From NCBI GenBank assembly GCA_964460185.1, contig CAYWTM010000010.1, positions 1 through 48,880 of the forward strand: a stretch of DNA of 48,880 nt, read 5' to 3'. The position numbers and the translations under genes are program-made. This document shows positions 24,962-32,706 of this stretch, piece after piece; within the stretch, counting starts at the first letter, position 1, and every line of letters begins with the position of its first letter. Under the pieces are notes generated by a model that saw only the letters and a program-made list of their open reading frames with translations, was not told the origin of the DNA and searched no databases. The stretch comes from JAVJPJ01 sp040217295 (GTDB lineage: Bacteria; Pseudomonadota; Alphaproteobacteria; Rhodobacterales; Rhodobacteraceae).

Positions 24962-27166
24962 TCAGGCCGCCTTGCTGTCCGCGCCGGTGCCGAACCGCCC
25001 GTAAAAGCTCTGCCCTTTGTCCGCCATCTCTTGCAGCAGGGCAGGGCACGCAAAGCGCGCGCCATGGGTCTGGGTCAACTGGTCACAACGCTCGGCCGCA
25101 TAGGGCGTGCCAAGAATGTCGAGCCACGAGAACGGGCCGCCCGACCATGGCGCAAAGCCCCAGCCGAGGATCGCGCCCACATCGCCTTCGCGGATGTCTT
25201 CCAGCACACCTTCCTCAAGCGCGCGCACGGCTTCCAGAACCTGCACGAACAGCAAACGGTGCTGCACCTCGATCAGGTCAGGCTGGTGTTCGGCCACGGG
25301 GTATGTGTCGGCCAGACCGTGCCAAAGCCCCAGGCGCTTGCCGGCGTCGTCATATGCATAAAAGCCCGCGTTGGATTTGCGCCCCAGTCGGCCCGCTTCG
25401 ACCATGCCAAAGATCACCTCGTCCACGGTGTCGTCATAGGCGCTGCCCATGGCGGCCTTGGTTGCCTTTGCGATCTTGGCGCCCAGATCGAGCGATGTTT
25501 CATCGGTCAGTTGCAGCGGGCCAAGGGGCATGCCGACCAGTTTCGCGGCGTTTTCGATCAGCGCGGGCGCCACGCCTTCCTTCACCATGCGAATGCCTTC
25601 GTTGATATAGGGGATGATGCAGCGGTTGGCGTAGAAGAACCGCGCGTCATTGACCACGATCGGCGTCTTGCGGATCTGGCGGACGAAATCGAGCGCCTTT
25701 GCCACAGCGATATCGCCGGTCTTTTCGCCCTTGATGATTTCCACCAGCATCATCTTGTCCACGGGGCTGAAGAAGTGGATGCCGATGAATTGCTCGGGCG
25801 CGTCCGAGGCCTTGGCCAATTCGGTGATGGGCAAGGTCGAGGTATTGGTGGCAAAGATGCAATCCCCCGGCACGACCTTGAGAACGTTCTTGGTGACCTC
25901 GGCCTTGACGCCGACATCCTCGAACACCGCCTCGACGATCAGGTCACAGCCCGACAGCGCGGCGTAATCCGTGGTGGCGGTGATGCGGGAGAGAACCTGG
26001 GCCTTTTTCTCCGCCGTCACCTTGCCGCGCTTGATGCCCTTGTCGAGCAGACCCTCGCAATGGGCCTTGCCCCGGTCTGCGGCCTCTTGTGCAGCGTCGA
26101 TCAGGACGACCTCGATACCCGCATTGGCGGAGACATGGGCGATGCCGGCCCCCATCATGCCGGCGCCCATGATGCCGACTTTCGTGACCTTCTGATCTGC
26201 CACGGGAGGGCGGTTCGCGCCTTTTTCAAGCGCTTCCTTGTTGAGGAACAGCGACCGGATCATGGCCGATGACGACGGGTTCATGAGGATCGAAGTGAAC
26301 CAGCGCGCCTCGATGGTCAGCGCCGTGTCGAAGGGCACCAGCGCCCCCTCGTAGACGCAGGACAGCAGCGCCTTTGCGGCTGGATAGACGCCCTTGGTCT
26401 TGCCGTTGATCATCGCGGACGCGCCGACGAATGTCATGAACCCGGCGGGGTGGTAGGGCGTGCCGCCCGGCATTTTCCAGCCCTTCTGATCCCAGGGTTT
26501 CACGATGTCGGCGTCGGTGGCGGACAAGACCCAGGCCTTGGCGGCCGACAGCAGGTCTTCGGCCGGGACGACCTCATCCACCAGCTGCGCGGATTTCGCC
26601 TTGCGGGGGTCGAGCATCCGGCCTTCCAGCAGGACCGGGGCCGCGGCCATGGCGCCGACCATGCGGGAATAACGCATCGTGCCGCCACCACCGGGAAAGA
26701 TACCGACCAGGATTTCGGGCAGGCCGATCTTGGCCTTGGGATTGTCCGCCATGAACCGGCGATGACAGGCCAGTGCGATCTCGGTCCCGATGCCGGCACA
26801 GGTGCCGGGGATCGCGCAGGCCACGGGCTTGCCGCCCTTGTTGGTCTTGGGGTCCAGGCCCGCGCGTTCCAGTTTGCGCAAGATGCGGTGGCCGTTCATG
26901 GTGAAGTCGAACAGGCCCTGCGCCGGGTCGTCACCCGATTCCATCCGGATCGTGGCCAGGGTGTTGAGGTCCATGCCACCCGCGAAGCTGTCCTTGCCCG
27001 AGGTGATGACGATGCCCTTCACGGCGTCATCGGCCAGCGCCTGATCGATCAGGGTTTCGACCGTGGCGAACGCCTCGCGGCTAAGCACGTTCATGGATTT
27101 CCCGGGCACGTCCCAGGTGATGACGGCCACGCCATCGGCGTCGGTAATCAGCGTGAAGTCGGTCAT
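24962..27166 (-). CDS. fadB: Fatty oxidation multifunctional protein: enoyl-CoA hydratase / 3-hydroxyacyl-CoA dehydrogenase
   Basis: A 734-residue two-enzyme protein for beta-oxidation steps two and three. The crotonase domain covers about 1-190, with the oxyanion loop GTCAGIG near 122 and GLPEILVGIFPGGGGT near 145-160 bearing catalytic glutamate. After a linker the NAD Rossmann motif GAGMMGAGIAHV starts near 335. HFFSPVDKM near 470 carries the dehydrogenase histidine, and two C-terminal 3HCDH helical domains end the protein. The order fits FadJ/FadB; the symbol is by function, as the partner thiolase is encoded just upstream. First of the run on its strand is further right, so it is the last gene before the terminator. 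Confidence 0.93.
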   Translation of the reverse strand: MTDFTLITDADGVAVITWDVPGKSMNVLSREAFATVETLIDQALADDAVKGIVITSGKDSFAGGMDLNTLATIRMESGDDPAQGLFDFTMNGHRILRKLERAGLDPKTNKGGKPVACAIPGTCAGIGTEIALACHRRFMADNPKAKIGLPEILVGIFPGGGGTMRYSRMVGAMAAAPVLLEGRMLDPRKAKSAQLVDEVVPAEDLLSAAKAWVLSATDADIVKPWDQKGWKMPGGTPYHPAGFMTFVGASAMINGKTKGVYPAAKALLSCVYEGALVPFDTALTIEARWFTSILMNPSSSAMIRSLFLNKEALEKGANRPPVADQKVTKVGIMGAGMMGAGIAHVSANAGIEVVLIDAAQEAADRGKAHCEGLLDKGIKRGKVTAEKKAQVLSRITATTDYAALSGCDLIVEAVFEDVGVKAEVTKNVLKVVPGDCIFATNTSTLPITELAKASDAPEQFIGIHFFSPVDKMMLVEIIKGEKTGDIAVAKALDFVRQIRKTPIVVNDARFFYANRCIIPYINEGIRMVKEGVAPALIENAAKLVGMPLGPLQLTDETSLDLGAKIAKATKAAMGSAYDDTVDEVIFGMVEAGRLGRKSNAGFYAYDDAGKRLGLWHGLADTYPVAEHQPDLIEVQHRLLFVQVLEAVRALEEGVLEDIREGDVGAILGWGFAPWSGGPFSWLDILGTPYAAERCDQLTQTHGARFACPALLQEMADKGQSFYGRFGTGADSKAA

Positions 27167-27228
27167 GTCATTCGTCCTTGTCGTAGGTCGTGGAGGCGTC
27201 GGGGCATCATCTGCGCCGCGCCGTTAAG

Positions 27229-27675
27229 TCATTTCGGATCGCCAACGGGGCGCTGCGGAAGCAGTTCAGGCCAGGATAGGTACCGGGCCTTGTGTCGGCT
27301 CATGAGAACACCCCAGACCCCGTCGCGACATATCAATTGCATTTCACAGCCAAACGCGGGCGCTGCCGGGACCGCGCCGCGCAACATGTGCGAGATGTGT
27401 TCCCCCCGGATCTGATCAGGCCCGTCAAAGCGGGCACTGCTGGCGATCCGGATATACTGCGTGATACCTTGCGCCCTGAGGGACTGGGACAGCCGGTCGA
27501 AATGCACGCGCGCACTGTCCAGATCCGGGACATGTATCGTCTTGGTATCGGTCACCATGCGGTGCGGCGTCACGATATGCGCAAGAAACCGAGCGTGATC
27601 GCCCGACAAGAGCGCCGCCGAAAGCGTGTCCAGCAACTCCTGATAAATCTCCATCGCGATGTCCGAAGTCGTCAT
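27229..27675 (-). CDS. Conserved hypothetical protein, 148 residues
   Basis: A soluble protein starting MTTSDIAMEIYQELLDTLSA. The pattern of an N-terminal helix (IYQELLDTLSAALLSGDHARFL), followed by alternating strands and a charged motif (VTPHRMVTDTKT), recalls NTF2/SnoaL-like folds. I cannot name a family with certainty. The frame is open 22 codons further upstream. It sits between thiolase (102 bases) and fadB (62 bases) on the same strand and is likely co-transcribed with them, so a lipid-related role is possible but unproven. Confidence 0.68.
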   Translation of the reverse strand: MTTSDIAMEIYQELLDTLSAALLSGDHARFLAHIVTPHRMVTDTKTIHVPDLDSARVHFDRLSQSLRAQGITQYIRIASSARFDGPDQIRGEHISHMLRGAVPAAPAFGCEMQLICRDGVWGVLMSRHKARYLSWPELLPQRPVGDPK

Positions 27676-27777
27676 GTCTGCCGGGCTCCGCATTGCGCGC
27701 GCCCGGCCGATTGCCCCGACACCGGGGTCGGGCGCAGGCAACCTGTCAAAGCTTGGCCGGGGCGGGTCATGAGCGCC

Positions 27778-28989
27778 TCAGATCCTTTCGATGATGGTCG
27801 CGGCACCCATGCCGGAGGCGACGCACAGCGTGGCAAGACCCGTGCCTTTGCCACTACGTTCCAGTTCATCAAGCAGCGTGCCGATGATCATCGCACCGGT
27901 CGCGCCCAACGGGTGACCCATCGCGATCGAGCCGCCGTTCACATTGACCTTGTCATGATCGACATCAAAGGCCTGCATGAAACGCAGCACGACCGAGGAA
28001 AAGGCTTCGTTCACCTCGAACAGGTCGATGTCGGAAATCGCCATCCCGCTATCGGCCAGGATCTTTTGCGTGGCCGGCACCGGCCCGGTCAGCATGATCG
28101 TGGGATCCGTGCCGATCTTGGCGGTGGCCCTGATGCGCGCGCGCGGGGTCAGGCCGTATCTCTCTCCAAGTGCCTTGTTGCCGATCAGCAAGGCGGCCGA
28201 ACCGTCCACGATACCGCTGGAATTGCCGGCATGGTGAATGTGGTTGATGGCCTCGAGATGCGGATATTTCATCAACGCCACCTGGTCAAAGCCCGGCATC
28301 ACCTCGCCCATGTCCTTGAAGGCGGGTTTCAACGCGCCAAGCGTCTGCATGTCGGTTGCTGGGCGCATGTATTCGTCATGATCAAGGATCGTCAGGCCGT
28401 TGCGGTCCAGGACCGGAACGACTGATTTCGAAAACCGTCCCTCGTCCCAGGCCCTGGCGGCGCGCGCCTGGCTGTGCATGGCAAGTGCATCCGCGTCATC
28501 GCGGGAAAAACCGTATTCGGTTGCGATGATATCAGCGGAAATACCCTGCGGCACGAAGTAGGTCTCCATCGCGATGGACGGGTCCACGGCGATCGCGGCC
28601 CCGTCCGAGCCCATTGCGACACGGCCCATCATCTCGACCCCGCCCGCGATATAGCCATCGCCCGCGCCGCCGCGGACCTGGTTGGCCGCGAGGTTGACCG
28701 CTTCAAGCCCCGAAGCGCAGAACCGGTTGATGGCAAGCCCCGGAATGCGCTCGTCGAGGTCGGAGGCCAGAACCGCCGTGCGCGCAAGGCACCCACCCTG
28801 TTCACCCACTTGCGTGACGTTGCCCCAGATCACGTCCTCGACCGCGTGTCCGTCCAGGTTGTTGCGCTCCTTGAGGGTGTTGAGCGTGAAAGCCGACAGG
28901 CGGGCCGCGGTCACTTCGTGCAGGGCGCCGTCCTTGCGGCCTTTGCCGCGCGGTGTGCGGATCGCGTCGTAAATATAGGCGTCGGTCAT
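27778..28989 (-). CDS. fadA: Acetyl-CoA C-acyltransferase (thiolase)
   Basis: A 403-residue thiolase that cleaves 3-ketoacyl-CoA to acetyl-CoA and a shortened acyl-CoA. The nucleophilic cysteine is in NRFCASGLEAVN near residue 90, the catalytic histidine in GHPLGATGAM near 357, and the second cysteine in CVASGMGAATI near 387. The start MTDAYIYDAIRTPRGKG is chosen by similarity; the frame is open 54 codons upstream into the GST-like gene. It begins one base after that gene ends, on the same strand. With fadB and the acyl-CoA dehydrogenase it completes a beta-oxidation cycle. Confidence 0.94.
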   Translation of the reverse strand: MTDAYIYDAIRTPRGKGRKDGALHEVTAARLSAFTLNTLKERNNLDGHAVEDVIWGNVTQVGEQGGCLARTAVLASDLDERIPGLAINRFCASGLEAVNLAANQVRGGAGDGYIAGGVEMMGRVAMGSDGAAIAVDPSIAMETYFVPQGISADIIATEYGFSRDDADALAMHSQARAARAWDEGRFSKSVVPVLDRNGLTILDHDEYMRPATDMQTLGALKPAFKDMGEVMPGFDQVALMKYPHLEAINHIHHAGNSSGIVDGSAALLIGNKALGERYGLTPRARIRATAKIGTDPTIMLTGPVPATQKILADSGMAISDIDLFEVNEAFSSVVLRFMQAFDVDHDKVNVNGGSIAMGHPLGATGAMIIGTLLDELERSGKGTGLATLCVASGMGAATIIERI

Positions 28990-28990
28990 C

Positions 28991-29638
28991 TTAGCTGCTC
29001 CGGATGTCTTGGCCCACAGTCGGGGCCGGCAAGAGATCGTAAGGGTGTTTCCAACCGGGCACCGCCGCGATGCGGTCGAGCCAGGCGTCGATACTGGGGA
29101 ATTCGGCGCGGTCAAAGCCGAAAGGTTCGGGGTAATAGAGGTAGCCCGCACAAGAGATGTCGGCGCAAGTCAGACGATCGCAGGCCAGCCAGTCACGCCC
29201 GGCCAGTTCACCCTCCAGAACCGAAAGCGCGGCCATCATCCGCCCCTGGAGAAAGCCGTTCACCTGCGCGCTTCGTTTGTCTTCTGGCAGGAAGTTCATC
29301 ATGAACCTCAGAGGTCCCGCCATCCCCGAGACCTTTTGATTGTCAAAGATGGTCCATCGAAGAACCTCGCGCCGTTCCCCGGGCGTCTTGCCGCCCAGTT
29401 TGCCAGTGGTGTCCATGACCCAATCCTGAATGACGCCGGACTGCGTCAGGATCAGCCCATCGGCATCCAGAACCGGGACCTCGCCCATGGGATTGATGGC
29501 GCGGAATTCGGGCGAGCGCGCCTCACCCTTGAAGAAGTCCACGAAGCGCGGGCTCCAGTCGACACCGGCCAGTTCCAGCGCGAGGGCCGCCTTGTAGGCA
29601 TTTCCGCTTTCACCGAAACAATAAAGTATGTTGGACAT
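28991..29638 (-). CDS. Glutathione S-transferase family protein
   Basis: A 215-residue two-domain GST-like protein. The N-terminal thioredoxin fold starts MSNILYCFGESGNAYKAALA and includes the cis-Pro turn in MGEVPVLDADG near 55 and the TQSGVI helix near 66. The C-terminal helical domain follows. The residue normally used to activate glutathione lies near Ser11/Asn13, but this cannot be fixed by eye. It is one base upstream of thiolase, so it is very probably co-transcribed with fadA. GST-like genes inside fatty acid operons are common in Rhodobacteraceae; the substrate is unknown. Upstream is a 310-base non-coding region. Confidence 0.85.
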   Translation of the reverse strand: MSNILYCFGESGNAYKAALALELAGVDWSPRFVDFFKGEARSPEFRAINPMGEVPVLDADGLILTQSGVIQDWVMDTTGKLGGKTPGERREVLRWTIFDNQKVSGMAGPLRFMMNFLPEDKRSAQVNGFLQGRMMAALSVLEGELAGRDWLACDRLTCADISCAGYLYYPEPFGFDRAEFPSIDAWLDRIAAVPGWKHPYDLLPAPTVGQDIRSS

Positions 29639-29713
29639 CGTGGCTCCCTAACTGACCTTTGCGGTCCCCGATTGCATGTTGGAGCGGGGGTTTCCCACCC
29701 CCGCACCCCCGTG

Positions 29714-29736
29714 CCGTATTTCAAACAAGAAGAAGG
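29714..29736. repeat. Outer inverted repeat, left copy
   Basis: A 23-base sequence of CCGTATTT...AAGAAGAAGG type whose reverse complement recurs at 29889-29911 with one mismatch, at the C/G position inside TTTCAAA. The purine-rich half (AAGAAGAAGG) is distinctive. I have the impression that AGTATTT...AAGAAG-like sequences are common in intergenic DNA of Rhodobacteraceae, but cannot test it here. Confidence 0.65.
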
Positions 29737-29816
29737 CTCTTAACGATCTATCAAGGTTAACGTGCCACCCTCTGCCCGCGGTACAGGCTGCCGAGCCGAT
29801 GACCGTACAAGGAGAA

Positions 29817-29883
29817 GGCGTCCCTTCCCTGAAGTGCAGCGCCCTGAAGGATCCCGGGGAACACTCGGCGGGGGAGGGACGTC
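29817..29883. ncRNA. Candidate structured RNA or stem-loop (inner repeat)
   Basis: Bases 29817-29829 and 29871-29883 pair over 13 positions with two G-U wobbles if transcribed from the plus strand (starting GGCGTCCCTTCCC). An apical AGTG/CACT pairing can extend the fold. The element sits wholly inside the outer inverted repeat, so one RNA could form a long two-part stem. No promoter or poly-T end is evident on either strand; it may equally be a DNA repeat. Confidence 0.35.
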
Positions 29884-29888
29884 AGACC

Positions 29889-29911
29889 CCTTCTTCTTGT
29901 TTCAAATACGG
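29889..29911. repeat. Outer inverted repeat, right copy
   Basis: Near-exact reverse complement (22 of 23 bases) of 29714-29736, with 152 bases between the two copies. It lies 37 bases downstream of the end of the RHH-like gene. On the plus strand it is followed by GAAAAAAC. Confidence 0.65.
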
Positions 29912-29948
29912 AAAAAACACTCCTTTGCATGCATCGCCGCGCCGGTGG

Positions 29949-30161
29949 TCACCGTTTCCGGTCGTCCAGTTCGGAATTGAAGATCCGGATCCGGGCGATG
30001 AATTTCTCCTCGTTGATGACGCTGCCCCAGTGTTCGAACACGAAGGACAGGAATTCCCCTTCATCCAGCCCCGAGTCCGCGGACAGTTTCCGGAGTTTGC
30101 GAAATCCGTCTTCTGTCATCGCGATATTCGGTCGGCGCGTCAGGCGCAGGCGTTTGGGCAT
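29949..30161 (-). CDS. Small ribbon-helix-helix-like protein, 70 residues
   Basis: A 70-residue basic protein, MPKRLRLTRRPNIAMTEDGF at the start. The pattern of a short strand (PNIAMTE) followed by two helices (GFRKLRKLSADSGLDEGE and FLSFVFEHWGSV) resembles the RHH/CopG DNA-binding fold; the C-terminus continues as a charged helix. It has a good ribosome site (GGAGGAG) but is separated from the acyl-CoA dehydrogenase by a strong hairpin, so it probably has its own regulation. No toxin-like partner lies next to it. Function unknown; it may be a plain transcription factor or a small house-keeping protein. Confidence 0.68.
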   Translation of the reverse strand: MPKRLRLTRRPNIAMTEDGFRKLRKLSADSGLDEGEFLSFVFEHWGSVINEEKFIARIRIFNSELDDRKR

Positions 30162-30175
30162 TGGCTCCTCCGGTT

Positions 30176-30209
30176 GGTGGGTGCGGGCCGGATCAGGCCC
30201 GTACCCACC
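30176..30209 (-). terminator. Strong hairpin after the acyl-CoA dehydrogenase gene
   Basis: Fourteen bases at 30176-30189 pair with 30196-30209 (one G-T position) around a GGATCA loop. On the minus strand it follows the acyl-CoA dehydrogenase stop by 10 bases. There is no T run after it, so it may be a pause or attenuator as well as an end. The ribosome site of the RHH-like gene lies just past it. Confidence 0.65.
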
Positions 30210-30219
30210 ACTATGCCGT

Positions 30220-31995
30220 TCAGAAGTTGGCCGCGTCGAGAGCCATGACAGGATCCGCGCCTGACTGGATGCGCGCCAGATGCGTTGTGGTCATCGGCAG
30301 CGACCGGGCCATGTAGAAACGACCTGTGGCCAGTTTGGTCCGGTGGAAATCCGGGTCTTCGGTGCCGTCGTCCAATGCTTTCAGCGAGGCCTTTGCCATC
30401 TTCGCCCACATCAGACCAAGGCAGACATGGCCGAACAGGTGCATGAAGTCATAGGATCCCGACAGTGCGTTATTGGGGTTCTTGATGCCTTCTGCCATGA
30501 AATACATCCCGGCCGACTGCAGATCCTTGGAGGCGCGTTTGAGGGGCTCGATGAAGTCGGCCATCCCATCGACCTCCGCATTGTCCTTGCAGAAGGATTT
30601 CACCAGGTCGAAGAACGCCATGACGTGCTTGCCGCCGTCTTGCGCCAGCTTGCGTCCCACCAGATCCAGCGCCTGAACGCCGTTCGCGCCCTCGTAGATC
30701 ATGGCGATGCGGGCGTCGCGGGTGAACTGCGACATGCCCCATTCCTCGATATAGCCGTGACCGCCATAGATCTGCTGGGCCTGGACGGTCATCTCGTAGC
30801 CCTTGTCGGTCAGGAAGCCCTTGATGACCGGGGTCAAGAGCGACACCAGCCCGTCGGCATCGGCATCGCCCTTGCGATGGGCCGCGTCGATCAGGGTCGA
30901 GCCCCACAGCAGGAACGCCCGCCCGCCCTCGGCAAAGCTTTTCTGTTCCATCAGGTTGCGGCGGATGTCGGGGTGCACGATCAGCGGATCGGCAGGGCCA
31001 TCGGGGTTCTTGATGCCGGTCACGTCGCGGCCCTGCAGCCGGTCCTTGGCGTAGTCGAGCGCGTTCTGGAACGCGGCGTCGGCCTGCGCCAGGCCCTGCA
31101 TGCCCACGCCGAGGCGGGCTTCGTTCATCATGGTGAACATCGCGCGCATGCCCTTGTGCGCCTCACCTACCAGGTATCCGGTGGCCTCGTCATAGTTCAT
31201 GACGCAGGTGGAATTGCCGTGGATCCCCATCTTTTTCTCGAGCTTGCCGCAGGCCACGCCGTTGCGGGCCCCGAGGCTGCCATCGGCGTTCACGAGGAAC
31301 TTGGGCACGATGAACAGCGACACGCCCTTAATGCCTTCGGGGGCATCCTTGATCCTGGCCAGCACCAGGTGGATGATGTTGTCGGCCATGTCGTGTTCGC
31401 CGGCCGAGATGAAGATCTTCTGTCCGGTGATCTTGTAGCTGCCATCGTCCTGCGGGTCGGCCTTGGTGCGCATCAGGCCCAGATCGGTGCCGCAATGGGG
31501 TTCGGTCAGGTTCATGGTGCCTGTCCATTCACACGACACCATCTTGGGCAGGTAGATCCTTTTCTGATCTTCGGAGCCGTGGGCAAGGATGGCGGATGCC
31601 GCGCCATGGGTCAGGCCCTGGTACATGGTAAACGCCTGGTTCGAGGCCGAAAACATCTCGCCCACGGCGGTATTCATCACGTAAGGCATGCCCATGCCGC
31701 CATATTCCTCGGGCATGTCCACGCCGGGCCAGCCACCCTCGCGCATCTGGTTGAACGCATCCTTGAACCCGGTCGGGGTGTAAACCACGCCGTTTTCCAT
31801 GCGGCACCCTTCCTTGTCGCCCACCACGTTGAGCGGCGCCAAGACCTCGGTACTGATCTTGCCGGCCTCACCGAGGATGGCGGCGGTGTATTCGCGTTCC
31901 AACTCGTCGTAGCCCGGAATATCCTGAGCCGAGATGTTCAGAACGTCATGCAAGATGAATTGCATATCCTTGGTGGGGGCGGTGTAGCTGGGCAT
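30220..31995 (-). CDS. Acyl-CoA dehydrogenase, long form (about 590 residues)
   Basis: A 591-residue FAD flavoprotein for the first beta-oxidation step. N-terminal helices, then the middle domain with MNLTEPHCGTDLGLMRTKA near 155-175 and the C-terminal flavin domain with the catalytic glutamate in IYEGANGVQALD near 432. An extra C-terminal domain of about 130 residues sets this sub-family apart from classical 380-residue enzymes. The long form includes FadE-like enzymes and the methylmercaptopropionyl-CoA dehydrogenase DmdC; substrate cannot be read from the sequence. It lies 26 bases after the first MerR gene on the same strand, so it is probably under its control. Confidence 0.9.
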   Translation of the reverse strand: MPSYTAPTKDMQFILHDVLNISAQDIPGYDELEREYTAAILGEAGKISTEVLAPLNVVGDKEGCRMENGVVYTPTGFKDAFNQMREGGWPGVDMPEEYGGMGMPYVMNTAVGEMFSASNQAFTMYQGLTHGAASAILAHGSEDQKRIYLPKMVSCEWTGTMNLTEPHCGTDLGLMRTKADPQDDGSYKITGQKIFISAGEHDMADNIIHLVLARIKDAPEGIKGVSLFIVPKFLVNADGSLGARNGVACGKLEKKMGIHGNSTCVMNYDEATGYLVGEAHKGMRAMFTMMNEARLGVGMQGLAQADAAFQNALDYAKDRLQGRDVTGIKNPDGPADPLIVHPDIRRNLMEQKSFAEGGRAFLLWGSTLIDAAHRKGDADADGLVSLLTPVIKGFLTDKGYEMTVQAQQIYGGHGYIEEWGMSQFTRDARIAMIYEGANGVQALDLVGRKLAQDGGKHVMAFFDLVKSFCKDNAEVDGMADFIEPLKRASKDLQSAGMYFMAEGIKNPNNALSGSYDFMHLFGHVCLGLMWAKMAKASLKALDDGTEDPDFHRTKLATGRFYMARSLPMTTTHLARIQSGADPVMALDAANF

Positions 31996-32021
31996 CTGGT
32001 GGTTCCTCCAGAAGGGTTGCG

Positions 32022-32438
32022 TTATTCTGCAGCGTCCCGGGTGGTGCCAACCGTATTCAGCATGTCCTGAACAAGGCCCATCTGGCTTTGCAGGTCATCG
32101 ATGGCGGCATCCAGTTCGGTGCGCTGGCGTTCCATGTCGTTGAGCCGGTCGCGCGCGATATCCAGCGTGCGGGTCAGCTGCGTGGTCTGCTGGTCGCCCA
32201 CGTAGTAGAGGTCGAGCAGCTGGCGGATTTCCTCGAGGCTGAAGCCAAAGCGCTTGCCGCGCAGGATCAGCTTGAGCCGGGCGCGATCGCGGCGTGTGAA
32301 CAGGCGTTTCTGGCCCAGCCTGATGGGAAACAGCAGTTCCTTGGATTCGTAGAATCGCAAGGTTCTCGGCGTCACCTCGAAGGCGCTGCACATTTCGCGG
32401 ATGGTCATGGTTTCGGCGGTCATCATCGGATCACTCAT
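32022..32438 (-). CDS. MerR family regulator of the beta-oxidation genes
   Basis: A 138-residue regulator. The winged HTH is clear at about 8-75: MTIREMCSAFEVTPRTLRFY and ESKELLFPIRLGQKRLFTRR, followed by the dimerisation coiled coil (LTRTLDIARDRLNDMERQRT). No conserved cysteines as in metal sensors, so it is of the lipid-metabolism type, related to LiuR-like proteins in behaviour. Start MSDPMMTAE is preferred over MFDMSD three codons upstream. It is the promoter-proximal gene before the acyl-CoA dehydrogenase. Operator-like palindromes lie upstream at 32506 and 32541. Confidence 0.88.
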   Translation of the reverse strand: MSDPMMTAETMTIREMCSAFEVTPRTLRFYESKELLFPIRLGQKRLFTRRDRARLKLILRGKRFGFSLEEIRQLLDLYYVGDQQTTQLTRTLDIARDRLNDMERQRTELDAAIDDLQSQMGLVQDMLNTVGTTRDAAE

Positions 32439-32505
32439 GTCAAACAAGGGTCAGGGCTGCCGATTCATTTGGTCGAGTCGGCTCATTTCTACATGATAAA
32501 GTTAC

Positions 32506-32517
32506 GTTTACGTAAAC
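32506..32517. promoter_or_regulatory. Operator-like palindrome GTTTACGTAAAC
   Basis: Perfect 12-base palindrome in the 268-base gap upstream of the first MerR gene, 68 bases from its start. It overlaps a wider ACGTTTACGTAAAC motif that is close to the consensus reported for LiuR, a MerR regulator of branched-chain and fatty acid breakdown. That consensus is recalled from memory. Likely autoregulation of the merR-acyl-CoA dehydrogenase operon. Confidence 0.6.
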
Positions 32518-32540
32518 TAGACGTCACGTCACTTTTCCGT

Positions 32541-32553
32541 TGACGAAACGTCA
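32541..32553. promoter_or_regulatory. Second operator-like inverted repeat TGACG-AAA-CGTCA
   Basis: A 5-3-5 perfect inverted repeat 23 bases further upstream than the GTTTACGTAAAC palindrome. A direct run GACGTCACGTCA lies between the two sites. It may be a second binding site for one of the two adjacent MerR proteins. The remaining gap up to the end of the second MerR gene (about 32560-32706) shows nothing recognisable. Confidence 0.45.
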
Positions 32554-32706
32554 TTACGTTTGGAGGGGGCTGAGACACGGCCCCTGAAATGCTTGCAGGC
32601 CATCGGTGGGGCCGTGAGCATGGTCATCGACGACCTGGACCGGGCAGAATCAAAGAGGTGAGGATCGCAGCGGTCCCGGTGGCATTTCGGCTCGTCAGGC
32701 GTGGGA

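Larger units (their letters stand above)
29639..29948. other. Non-coding region of 310 bases with nested inverted repeats
   Basis: Lies between the small RHH-like gene (ends 29949) and the GST gene (starts 29638), both minus strand. It holds three inverted repeats: an 8-bp stem GCGGGGGT/ACCCCCGC at 29684-29704; an outer 23-base repeat at 29714-29736 and 29889-29911, with one mismatch; and an inner 13-base repeat at 29817-29829 and 29871-29883. It should contain the GST-fadA promoter. The structure suggests a structured RNA or a repeat element rather than a plain promoter. No ORF is credible. Confidence 0.6.

Noticed and set aside
29739..29759. CtrA binding site in the TTAAC...TTAAC sequence
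   Set aside because: The two TTAA halves are separated by 13 bases, whereas the CtrA consensus has 7, so the call is not supported.
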